Assembly: GCA_030066885.1 (NCBI GenBank)
Contig: JASJAT010000050.1
Location: 1-45,729 of the forward strand
Source: Arenicellales bacterium
GTDB lineage: Bacteria; Pseudomonadota; Gammaproteobacteria; Arenicellales; JAANXG01
Direction: 5' to 3'
DNA: 45,729 bases
In this document: piece by piece, positions 7,409 to 13,976 of the stretch
Layout: each line of letters starts with the position of its first letter
Position numbering within the stretch: the first letter of the stretch is position 1
Made by a program: the position numbers and the translations under genes
The notes under the pieces: model-generated
Databases searched by the model: none
Told to the model about the DNA's origin: nothing
Seen by the model: the letters and a program-made list of their open reading frames with translations, nothing else

Positions 7409-8785
7409 GTGGAAGCGTTAAGAAGGCTTCTGGCAAGTTCCACTTTTCGTCTTGCCCTCGTTTACATGGCGCTGTTCACGATTTCGGTAGTGGTATTACT
7501 GATATTTATCTATTGGTCCACCGCGGCTTCCATACAAAGGCAAACCGATGAAACCATCGAAGCAGAGATACAAGGCCTGGCCGAACGTTACGATACGGAC
7601 GGATTGGCTGGATTGAGTGCACAGATCGCAGAACGGTTAAATCGTCAACAACCCGGTGATTCGTCACTCTATTTGCTAACTGACCAGCGATTAAACCCGA
7701 TAGTCGGCAATCTTAGCGGTTGGCCGAACCAACAGGCTGACGAAACCGGTTGGTTAGATTTTCGTTTAGGTGATGATATTAGTGGAAAGGTACATACGGC
7801 CCGTGGCCGCGTTTTCAGAGTGCGCGGCAGGTATCACCTATTGGTGGGGCGGAATATGTATGAACTTGAGCAGACCCGTAAAAGAATTGTTAACACCCTA
7901 GTCTGGGGTAGCTTGATCATGTTTGGCTTTGCCCTACTGGGCGGGGTGATGATGAACCGCAGTGTAACGCGGCGAATCGACACGATAAATAAAGCCAGTA
8001 CAGAGATCATGGCAGGCAATTTGTCCAAGCGAATTCCCTCTAGGGGAAGTGGAGACGAGTTCGACCAGTTAGCAGACCATCTCAATCACATGTTAGACCA
8101 GATAGAGCTTCTAATGGATGGAGTGAGAAGGGTGTCTGACAACATTGCTCATGATTTGAGAACGCCGCTCGCCCGGCTCCGCAACAGGTTAGAAACAGCT
8201 CGGGAAGGGGGTGGCAATGATGAACAAAGAATGGAATTGATCGATCGGGCTATACAAGAAGCGGACGGATTGTTACAAACCTTCGGCGCTTTGCTGAGGA
8301 TCGCCCGGATCGAGGCGAATAACCTCCAAGCGTCGTTTTCAGATGTTGACCTCGGTCTAGTGCTGCAAGACGTCACTGATTTATACGAACCCGTAGCGGA
8401 ACAAAGAAATCAGAAGATTTCGGTGGATGCCCAGTCTTCTGTATCTATAAAAGGTGATCGCGATTTACTTTTTCAGGCGTTGGCAAATCTATTGGACAAC
8501 GCCATCAAATACAGCCCGCCATCGAGCGTCATCCACGCCAAATTGGATAATGGGGAGTTTACTTTGTGTGATTCGGGGCCGGGGATAGACGAGTCGGACC
8601 ATGACAAGGTATTCCAACGGTTCTACCGAGCCGATACCAGTCGCAGTACCGCAGGAAGCGGGTTGGGGCTAAGCCTAGTACAAGCGGTGGCGACCGTTCA
8701 TAAAATGAAAATAGAACTGGGCGACAATAAACCCGGACTTTGCGTCACATTGAGGTTTGCAACAAATCCCAACCAACGCAGTTGA
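7409..8785 (+). CDS. Membrane sensor histidine kinase
   Basis: A 458-residue partner of the preceding response regulator, starting at GTG. The first membrane helix is at about residues 14-36, and a periplasmic sensor of about 125 residues follows. The second helix is at about 163-184, then a HAMP domain. The HisKA domain carries the phospho-acceptor His248 in IAHDLRTPLAR. The ATPase domain has the N box (NLLDNAIKYS), G1 box (CDSGPGID) and G2 box (GSGLGLSLV). All catalytic boxes are intact. The periplasmic domain has no recognisable ligand motif. Given the degP neighbour, an envelope or metal stress signal is plausible but unproven. Confidence 0.93.
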   Translation: MEALRRLLASSTFRLALVYMALFTISVVVLLIFIYWSTAASIQRQTDETIEAEIQGLAERYDTDGLAGLSAQIAERLNRQQPGDSSLYLLTDQRLNPIVGNLSGWPNQQADETGWLDFRLGDDISGKVHTARGRVFRVRGRYHLLVGRNMYELEQTRKRIVNTLVWGSLIMFGFALLGGVMMNRSVTRRIDTINKASTEIMAGNLSKRIPSRGSGDEFDQLADHLNHMLDQIELLMDGVRRVSDNIAHDLRTPLARLRNRLETAREGGGNDEQRMELIDRAIQEADGLLQTFGALLRIARIEANNLQASFSDVDLGLVLQDVTDLYEPVAEQRNQKISVDAQSSVSIKGDRDLLFQALANLLDNAIKYSPPSSVIHAKLDNGEFTLCDSGPGIDESDHDKVFQRFYRADTSRSTAGSGLGLSLVQAVATVHKMKIELGDNKPGLCVTLRFATNPNQRS

Positions 8786-8934
8786 TTGGATGTGATATAA
8801 AAGCTAAGTAAGCCTCCTCGTGAGGTCCACAGATGCTGTTCAGCCGTGATTCCTATGCCTGCCTACAGGGCTACCCCCAACAAGCCTATGCTCGTGCCCT
8901 ATAGCAACATCTTCCGTCTGCGAACAAATTTATT

Positions 8935-9141
8935 TTAAGCCTCTACATGATCCTGTAGTTCGACATGACCTCTTTCTTGTTCCGCTCGAATAAAGAGGCG
9001 AGAGTTATATTCTTTCAGTCCTCGCCCCTCAAGAATTCTATCGGCTGCGTTTCTTTTTTTGCGCTTTTTGAATGTGGCGGAAGGAGCAGAAACGAGTATA
9101 TGCAATACAAACGCGATGCCACGCGTGACAGAATGAAACAT
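8935..9141 (-). CDS. Possible small basic protein
   Basis: A 68-codon ORF with an N-terminal hydrophobic run (residues 6-20) followed by a basic segment (FKKRKKRNAADR, residues 24-35). A GGGGG tract lies 10-14 bases before the ATG, and an FNR-like box lies about 60-75 bp upstream. I do not recognise the product. In favour: placement of the Shine-Dalgarno-like tract and the upstream box. Against: short length and no homologue that I can recall. The GGGGG is part of a hairpin stem (9151-9176), so translation might be controlled by RNA folding. Confidence 0.3.
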   Translation of the reverse strand: MFHSVTRGIAFVLHILVSAPSATFKKRKKRNAADRILEGRGLKEYNSRLFIRAEQERGHVELQDHVEA

Positions 9142-9150
9142 TGAAAATTA

Positions 9151-9176
9151 CCCCCTAAAACAACGTAGTTAGGGAG
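9151..9176 (-). other. 5'-leader hairpin overlapping a Shine-Dalgarno-like tract
   Basis: On the minus strand CCCTAA pairs with TTAGGG (plus 9169-9174 and 9153-9158). The 3' arm runs into GGGGG, the likely ribosome binding site of the 68-codon ORF ending at 8935. A T-rich stretch follows, so a weak terminator is the alternative reading. Confidence 0.35.
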
Positions 9177-9194
9177 TCTAAGTAATCGCTTACT

Positions 9195-9216
9195 TTAGAT
9201 CAATGATCTAAGTCAA
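9195..9216. promoter_or_regulatory. FNR-like box C with overlapping palindrome
   Basis: ATGATCTAAGTCAA (9203-9216) matches the FNR/ANR consensus TTGAT-N4-ATCAA at 8 of 10 positions. It overlaps a perfect 8-bp inverted repeat, TTAGATCA-a-TGATCTAA (9195-9211). For minus-strand transcription the box centre lies about 40 bp before the predicted start of the RNA that carries the 68-codon ORF, a typical class II activator position. Confidence 0.5.
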
Positions 9217-9223
9217 TAAAGAC

Positions 9224-9261
9224 AAATAAAAAGCCCCCGACTGTTAGGGCAGATCGGGGGC
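9224..9261 (-). terminator. Intrinsic terminator a1 (minus strand)
   Basis: GCCCCCGA (9233-9240) and TCGGGGGC (9254-9261) form a perfect 8-bp stem. On the minus strand the stem is followed by TTTTTATT. No coding gene lies upstream of it on that strand, so it probably ends a short RNA. Confidence 0.65.
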
Positions 9262-9270
9262 CTCAACGCT

Positions 9271-9297
9271 AACAGGTTAACTTAAATCAAACCTGTT
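9271..9297. promoter_or_regulatory. FNR-like box B inside an 8-bp inverted repeat
   Basis: TTAACTTAAATCAA (9277-9290) matches the FNR consensus at 8 of 10 positions, with one perfect half-site. It is framed by the perfect inverted repeat AACAGGTT (9271-9278) and AACCTGTT (9290-9297). As a class II site its start point would fall inside hairpin a1, so its role is less clear than that of box A. Confidence 0.45.
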
Positions 9298-9344
9298 AAA
9301 AGCCTCCGGAACAAGATTTGCCAGAGGTTATGAAACCGGAGGCT
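9298..9344 (-). terminator. Hairpin a2 (minus strand, short T tail)
   Basis: AGCCTCCGG (9301-9309) and CCGGAGGCT (9336-9344) form a perfect 9-bp stem with a 26-nt loop. Only four T residues follow on the minus strand, so termination would be weaker than at the neighbouring elements. The sequence just 5' on that strand includes CGCTCCTCC. Confidence 0.5.
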
Positions 9345-9427
9345 AGTGGAGGAGCGAAGTCCCATGGGAATCTTATATCAGACCATACCAACGGAAATTA
9401 ACACTGATTAAGGAAGAGCCCCGACAA

Positions 9428-9500
9428 GAAAAAGCCCCCGGAACCAAGGAGGAGCGGGTAAACCGGGGGCCTTAGATACTAAGGAGATACCTGCGCTAAC
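9428..9500 (-). ncRNA. Candidate small RNA with C-rich loop, ending in terminator b
   Basis: On the minus strand FNR-like box A (centre about 9532) is followed about 40 bp later by a plausible start near 9491-9500, then a hairpin and T-tract. The stem is GCCCCCGG (9434-9441) with CCGGGGGC (9463-9470), and the tail is TTTTTCTT. The loop contains CGCTCCTCC, complementary to a Shine-Dalgarno sequence, a property of C-rich-loop regulatory RNAs such as the cuckoo/CcsR type. Start point and expression are inferred. No peptide of note is encoded. Confidence 0.45.
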
Positions 9501-9525
9501 TTACCCAAGGTTCTGCCTTAAATCG

Positions 9526-9539
9526 TTGACCTAAATCAA
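9526..9539. promoter_or_regulatory. FNR/ANR-like box A
   Basis: TTGACCTAAATCAA matches TTGAT-N4-ATCAA at 9 of 10 positions, the best such site in this region. It lies 13 bp beyond terminator c1 and about 56 bp before hairpin b on the minus strand, fitting a class II activator site for the small RNA ending at about 9428. Confidence 0.6.
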
Positions 9540-9545
9540 GCTCGC

Positions 9546-9577
9546 ATAAAGAAAAGCCCCGCAACAAGTACGGGGCT
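9546..9577 (-). terminator. Intrinsic terminator c1 (minus strand)
   Basis: AGCCCCG (9555-9561) and CGGGGCT (9571-9577) form a 7-bp stem with a 9-nt loop. TTTTCTTT follows on the minus strand. It is the 3' end of the four-hairpin candidate RNA. Confidence 0.65.
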
Positions 9578-9695
9578 GTGCCCTTTGGTGGTTAGGGCTT
9601 AGTAGAACCCCCGGCTCAGGGCGAACCGGGGGCCATGTGAGCTAGAGATGACCTTTTGCTCCATCTCCAAAGCTCAGCCTACGCCCACCCCACTC
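9548..9695 (-). ncRNA. Candidate four-stem-loop small RNA of about 145 nt
   Basis: On the minus strand four hairpins follow in order. The first is GAGCT/GAGATG paired with CATCTC/AGCTC (9639-9675). The second is CCCCCGG/CCGGGGG (9608-9632), the third GCCCT/AGGGC (9580-9598), and the last is terminator c1 (9555-9577). TATTAA on the minus strand at about 9699-9704 is a possible -10 box placing the start near 9695. The succession of compact stems without an ORF favours a structured RNA. The promoter is weak and the 5' end is a guess. Confidence 0.42.
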
Positions 9696-9738
9696 CAATT
9701 AATAGGGATTTAGCAATTAATTTTGATAGGAAGCTTTC

Positions 9739-9792
9739 ATGAAACGACTAACGGTAAAGCAGCAGAAGTTCATTGATGAATATTTGATTTAA
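9739..9792 (+). pseudogene. Truncated phage terminase small subunit N-terminus (17 codons)
   Basis: The ORF reads MKRLTVKQQKFIDEYLI then TAA. This closely matches the opening of phage terminase small subunits (L-T-x-K-Q-x-x-F-x-x-E-Y-L). In the family the next residues are usually a G-N-A-type turn and an AGYS motif; here the stop is followed in frame by GKVGRL and no AGYS. It has a good Shine-Dalgarno sequence (TAGGAAG). The simplest reading is a decayed prophage or satellite remnant. A 17-residue functional peptide is possible but less likely. Confidence 0.5.
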
Positions 9793-10000
9793 GGAAAGGT
9801 AGGGCGATTAATGAGTTTACGGTTGGGTGAAGAAATAGGGAGGGCAAGTTTCCTCTTCTTCTTTGCGGGCGCACAATGTTCAAACGGATCAGAACATTGG
9901 GGTGAGCCGTGTGGAGGTACCGAGAACTTTGATACATGTTCTTCGATTGATTTTGGGCCGCCCATCGGTATTTAACTCTTTCTAGGGAACCACGTTTTAG

Positions 10001-10052
10001 GAATAAAAAGCCCGTCCTGGACAAGGGGCATACGGGGAGAGGCCAGGACGGG
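10001..10052 (-). terminator. Intrinsic terminator d (minus strand), C-rich loop
   Basis: CCCGTCCTGG (10011-10020) and CCAGGACGGG (10043-10052) form a perfect 10-bp stem. The 22-nt loop reads as C/U-rich on the minus strand (includes CTCTCCCC), and CTTTTTATT follows. It is a near-copy of terminator e, 250-260 bp away. Confidence 0.65.
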
Positions 10053-10126
10053 TTAATTTGCTAACTGATCATGTTGGGTTAGTAACAAATATCAGTCAGC
10101 ACTAACACCCACCACGGGTTGTGGAC

Positions 10127-10140
10127 TTGATCTCCGGTAA
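10127..10140. promoter_or_regulatory. Weak FNR-like box D
   Basis: TTGATCTCCGGTAA has one perfect half-site and matches the consensus at 8 of 10 positions. It lies about 75-90 bp upstream of hairpin d on the minus strand. It lacks the CTAA/TTAA core shared by the other three boxes, so it is less certain. Confidence 0.25.
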
Positions 10141-10265
10141 AGCGGTATTTCAACCAATCACCGCACTATGAAGTCTACATTTCATAGCTGTTTTCCAATC
10201 GGACAAACTTATGGCATTGGCGTGCGGGAAAAGACAGGCTAGCGCCATGAAATAAACAGTACTGT

Positions 10266-10309
10266 GAAATAAAAGCCCGCCCTGGTATGGAAGGGAACCA
10301 GGACGGGCT
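10266..10309 (-). terminator. Intrinsic terminator e (minus strand)
   Basis: AGCCCGCCCTGGT (10274-10286) and ACCAGGACGGGCT (10297-10309) pair at 12 of 13 positions. The loop is C/U-rich on the minus strand, and TTTTATTT follows. It is paralogous to terminator d. Confidence 0.65.
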
Positions 10310-10481
10310 GCGGCTGAAGTTTCTACTCCGCTAATACCTTCCTGGGCTACAAAATTGGCTACGGATTGAGGGTTATTCCCTGGTTGAGGTTGGAAGTTGT
10401 TGGTAGGGGGCATCTAAGAAACACAACAACTTAAACTCTTAGACGAAACGTTTAGAAGGGAACTGTTGGTTGGATATCAAA

Positions 10482-10513
10482 TGTAGGAGCGGCGTCCTCG
10501 CCGTGACAATCAG
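10482..10513. repeat. REP-like palindromic element, copy 1
   Basis: GTAGGAGCGGCGTCCTCGCC and the following bases resemble the Pseudomonas-type REP signature (G-G-G-A-G-C-G-G...C-C-G-C-G-A). A close second copy lies at about 28468. No RAYT transposase gene is in the window. Confidence 0.45.
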
Positions 10514-10519
10514 CCGGAA

Positions 10520-10720
10520 TCTATTTTGTTAGTCGTTTTGGATCCCAGCTTTTACATGGCAACTGTACCTGGATTCCCGCTTTCGCTCCACTCCGCGAAA
10601 ATAACGAAATGATTGGTTACTGCAGCTGCTGACGTGGCCTCGCAACGATGGATATTTTATTCCTGTCCGAAAATAGTTCATGTCATTGCGAGGTGACACT
10701 CGTGAAAGTTTATTTTTTCT
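10520..10720. repeat. Mosaic of short dispersed repeats
   Basis: This stretch contains GGATCCCAGCTTTT, GGATTCCCGCTTTCG, GTGGCCTCGCAA and CATTGCGAGGTGACA. These are fragments of palindromic repeats that I recognise as common between genes of environmental proteobacteria. No ORF or promoter of merit is present. It looks like a landing zone for repeat debris beside the small-RNA array. Confidence 0.4.
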
Positions 10721-10751
10721 TGGGACCCGCATGAGAAAACGGGTATACCAT

Positions 10752-10778
10752 CTTTAAACTTTACACTTTAAACTTTTT
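10752..10778. repeat. AT-rich CTTTAAACTTT repeat, copy 1
   Basis: CTTTAAACTTTACACTTTAAACTTTTTT lies immediately after the stop of the c-di-GMP gene. Related AT-rich inverted repeats occur at 17641-17735 and 25687-25763. Confidence 0.5.
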
Positions 10779-10780
10779 TA

Positions 10781-13747
10781 CTAAGTGACAGCTCGTATCT
10801 TTTTCTGCTGTCTATATTGACTCATGTACGAAAGTTTGTGTGAACGCCGTCCGAAAGGTTCCGGTTCGCTCACAAAGTTTCCTTGCATGTAGTCGATTCC
10901 AATACCGCGTATAGCATCAAGGATGGCCTGATTTGCTACTTGCTTTGCCACGGTGTCGATAAGCATGACGTGCGCGACGTCTTTAATGGCAGTGACTAGC
11001 GCCCGATCCACGTTGTCCTCTACCATATCTTGAATGAACGAGCCGTTTATTTTTAGGAAATCAACCGCCAGGTCTTTTAAATAGGTAAAAGAACTCAACC
11101 CACTGCCAAAATCATCCAAAGCAAATGAGCACCCCAACGCCTTGAGTTCGTCAACAAACTGGCGTACATCCTTGAAAAAGGAAACTGCGGTTTTCTCGCT
11201 GATTTGAAAACATATTTGTGAACCTTTGATGGAGTGATCAGCAAACTGAGATTCGACGTAATCGAGAAAATCAGTCTGACTTATTGATGGCCCCGAGATG
11301 TTTATCGCATAGACAGTATTTTCGGTTACCTCACCCCGGGCTATGGTGCTAAAGCATTCTTTAACAACCCAGCGGTCAACAGTGTTAGCTAATCCATATC
11401 TTTCAATGGCAGGTAAGAAAGTATTGGCGGGTACCAGCTGTCCATCCTCGTCGAATAAGCGAAGTAAAATTTCAATCCACTTCTTATCTTCTGAAGAAGG
11501 AGAGACCGGTACTATTTCTTGTTGGTAGAGCGCCAGTCGATTTTGTTTTAATGCCTGATTTAAATGGGTGACCCAGTGCAGTTCCCTGCGCCTTGCGTTT
11601 GCCTCTGCATCGGACTTCTTATAGATATGGACACGATCTTTACCTAAGTCCTTGGCAGTGTAACAGGCCATGTCCGCCGCACTCATAACCGCCGAGACAC
11701 TATCGCTATGCTGGTCTATCTCAACTGCACCTACACTAATACCGATATCGAATATTTGATTTTCCCAGGCTAGGCGGGCGGTATGAGTCGCACGCCGCAG
11801 TTTTTCTGCTATTACTTTGGCCTGATCGAGGTTACAGCGGTGCAGCAAAATGGCGAACTCATCGCCACCCAGTCGGGCGATAACATCACCACTGCGGATA
11901 TTTTGTGCGAGCAGATCGCTTATACGTTGCAGCAAATGATCCCCGGCACGATGACCGCATGTATCATTGATAATTTTGAACTGATCTATATCGATGTACA
12001 GAAGTACATGGGTAACCTTGTGCTGAGAAGCGGACTTGAGAGCCAGCTCCAAACAGCGCTCAAACTCTCTGCGATTTAAAGTATCGGTCAAGGCATCGTG
12101 GGAAGCGTAGTACGCCAGCTTTCGAGTCAACGCCAGAATCCGAGTGGCGTCCCGTAAAACCACGACGGATCCAATGGATTGCTGTTCGGCATCCTTGATG
12201 GTAGCCATGCTATAAGCCACGTCTTTGTTTGACTTTAACCGAACCGAATGCATCTCTTCGCTCCGGGTCTGCCAATGCTGCCTTAGGTTTTGGATTGGGC
12301 GCCCGGTATTTTGGTCCAAAGCGCGAAAAACATTCTCTAACAGTTTACCTTTCGCTTCATTTAAGGATAAATCAGTCATGATCTCGGCGACTGGATTCAT
12401 ATAGGTGACGCAATTCGTGTTGTCCGTCGTAATGACACCGTCTCCGATTGAATGCAGTGTAACCAGCGCTCTTTCCTTCTCTTCAAAAAACAATTGCTCG
12501 GCTTGCTTGCGGTCCGTAATATCCAAAAGGTATCCGTTCACGCTTTTCACCTTTCCGTTTACATCCTTAACAGGAATGGTTCTTTCAAAGACCCATCGAA
12601 CCTCATCACCGGGTAGAACGATGCGATAGTCAATCTCGACAAACTCTCGGGTCGCGTTGTCGCTATTTTGATATCCGAGGTTCTTTACCCTTTGTTTATC
12701 GTCGGGATGGACATATTGCGCAAAATAAGTTCGATCCCGCATCATTTGTTTGGCATCCAGCCCCCACATAGAGACATTGGGGGATGCGTATTCAACAGGC
12801 CAGCCCTCTACCGCCTTCCACCGAAAAACAATAACCGGGCCTTTAACGAAGAGCTTTCGTTCCTGTTTTAAGCCAGCTTCGGCTTTACTCCGTTGCTCGA
12901 TCTCCTTATTCAGTTCAACGTTGACTTCTGATAAGTCTTTTACCAAGTCTTCATTGACAAGTCTTAACCTGACATTTTCGACGACACTCTTGTGTGCCTT
13001 GAAGCCAGCAAAGTACATACATCCAATAAAAGTTGTGATTGCCAATACGAGCAGATAGGACGTAGTCGAACCTTCTATCGCAAGCCGGATAAAAATTGGG
13101 GTAAGCATACTGACCATAAATAGGCCATTTGCCTTTAGCGACGAAGAATAGGCTGCGGTGCTTACCCCTGCTAGTCCACCCAGTAAACCGAGTACGAAGA
13201 TCTGATAGAACGGAGGCCATGCGAAATCATAAGCAAAGCCCAGAACGCCCCAAGACAGTCCGCCCAATGTTGTACCAACTAAGCCAGCTGTCTCCCACGG
13301 TTGGAAATCTTCAATGGTTTCAACGATATTTAGAAACCTTTTCATATAGAGCCATCTGACAAGTACCAACGTAAAAAACCATATTCCCCATATAATCAAT
13401 AGAGATTGGTCAATGACGCGCCACATGGCTATGATGGTGACGGCGAGAGCGACCAACGTCAGGTGTTGTGTCGTGATCCCTTGTTGATAAAACTGCGTTA
13501 ACAGCTGTCGACGCAGTAGACGCTCGTCTACCTTGGCCGATGGAGCCTGATCCGAGGTTGGGACATCATCGGATTTGGCTGATGGGTGCCCCTCGTCGAT
13601 ATCAATGTCATTCGCCTTTGGTGGAGACCAGGGGATATCCAGGTCAGCATCCTCTGCCGGTACTGACAGAGTTTCCATTGGTGCAGGGCGTTTTACGACG
13701 ATTTTTCTCTTAAGAAGATTGATTACTATTCCCCACCGTTCAGACAA
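10781..13747 (-). CDS. Membrane PAS-PAS-GGDEF-EAL protein with degenerate EAL
   Basis: A 988-residue c-di-GMP signalling protein. A charged N-terminus (1-90) precedes about six membrane helices (95-260), a short coiled coil (265-300), a PAS domain (about 305-415), a second PAS domain (about 420-545), GGDEF (about 550-710) and EAL (about 730-975). The GGDEF motif is canonical (RLGGDEFAIL), with an RSGD inhibitory site five residues before it, so a regulated diguanylate cyclase is expected. In the EAL domain EIL and DDFGSG are retained. The usual E-I-T-E is FQISEK, the K-I-D is KIN and the loop-9 Glu is replaced (VAKQVAN). Phosphodiesterase activity is therefore doubtful, and the EAL may serve as a c-di-GMP sensor. 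Confidence 0.92.
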   Translation of the reverse strand: MSERWGIVINLLKRKIVVKRPAPMETLSVPAEDADLDIPWSPPKANDIDIDEGHPSAKSDDVPTSDQAPSAKVDERLLRRQLLTQFYQQGITTQHLTLVALAVTIIAMWRVIDQSLLIIWGIWFFTLVLVRWLYMKRFLNIVETIEDFQPWETAGLVGTTLGGLSWGVLGFAYDFAWPPFYQIFVLGLLGGLAGVSTAAYSSSLKANGLFMVSMLTPIFIRLAIEGSTTSYLLVLAITTFIGCMYFAGFKAHKSVVENVRLRLVNEDLVKDLSEVNVELNKEIEQRSKAEAGLKQERKLFVKGPVIVFRWKAVEGWPVEYASPNVSMWGLDAKQMMRDRTYFAQYVHPDDKQRVKNLGYQNSDNATREFVEIDYRIVLPGDEVRWVFERTIPVKDVNGKVKSVNGYLLDITDRKQAEQLFFEEKERALVTLHSIGDGVITTDNTNCVTYMNPVAEIMTDLSLNEAKGKLLENVFRALDQNTGRPIQNLRQHWQTRSEEMHSVRLKSNKDVAYSMATIKDAEQQSIGSVVVLRDATRILALTRKLAYYASHDALTDTLNRREFERCLELALKSASQHKVTHVLLYIDIDQFKIINDTCGHRAGDHLLQRISDLLAQNIRSGDVIARLGGDEFAILLHRCNLDQAKVIAEKLRRATHTARLAWENQIFDIGISVGAVEIDQHSDSVSAVMSAADMACYTAKDLGKDRVHIYKKSDAEANARRRELHWVTHLNQALKQNRLALYQQEIVPVSPSSEDKKWIEILLRLFDEDGQLVPANTFLPAIERYGLANTVDRWVVKECFSTIARGEVTENTVYAINISGPSISQTDFLDYVESQFADHSIKGSQICFQISEKTAVSFFKDVRQFVDELKALGCSFALDDFGSGLSSFTYLKDLAVDFLKINGSFIQDMVEDNVDRALVTAIKDVAHVMLIDTVAKQVANQAILDAIRGIGIDYMQGNFVSEPEPFGRRSHKLSYMSQYRQQKKIRAVT

Positions 13748-13918
13748 ATTAGGTAACCATCTATTATTCTAGTTGGTTATACCTGATTTGGGTACATTTA
13801 GCTTCACAATCAAAGGCTTACTTTAGACTGGTATTGAACTTGTCTGGCACCGTCATCCGGAGTCCTGGTCCAATATACAGGCTGGTCCCGTTCCCAAATT
13901 AACGGCAGCTTTTTACCT

Positions 13919-13924
13919 TATAAT
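13919..13924 (+). promoter_or_regulatory. Candidate -10 box for agmatinase
   Basis: A perfect TATAAT lies about 53 bp before the ATG at 13977. No -35 hexamer at standard spacing is convincing. GAGCGAG shortly before the ATG serves as the ribosome binding site. Confidence 0.4.
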
Positions 13925-13976
13925 GATCAACAAACCGAGTTAGGACCGTTTCAGAACACAAAGTACCGAGCGAGAT

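Larger units (their letters stand above)
9142..10780. other. Gene-poor region: hairpin/FNR-box array plus repeat mosaic
   Basis: About 1.6 kb without a convincing long gene. The left part (9150-10310) holds seven strong GC-rich hairpins, most with A-tracts on the plus strand that read as T-tracts on the minus strand, and four FNR-like 14-mers. It also contains a 17-codon terminase-like ORF. The right part (10440-10780) is a patchwork of short dispersed repeats and shows no ORF of merit. Longer ORFs in this stretch run through the hairpins and have no codon or motif support. Confidence 0.7.

Noticed and set aside
9220-9640. Amino-acid biosynthesis attenuators
   Set aside because: No leader peptide with a codon run and no downstream biosynthetic gene on the minus strand.
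9770-10024. 84-codon minus-strand ORF
   Set aside because: It starts inside terminator d, has no motif and overlaps the terminase-like ORF on the other strand.
9220-10310. Integron attC-site array
   Set aside because: The hairpins have T-tracts and lack the paired core sites (RYYYAAC and GTTRRRY), and no cassettes lie between them.
9220-10310. CRISPR array
   Set aside because: There is no regular repeat of constant length with unique spacers, and no cas genes are present.
10150-10413. 87-codon minus-strand ORF
   Set aside because: It runs straight through the strong terminator hairpin e and has no Shine-Dalgarno sequence or recognisable motif; the Pro/Gln-rich start looks like chance.
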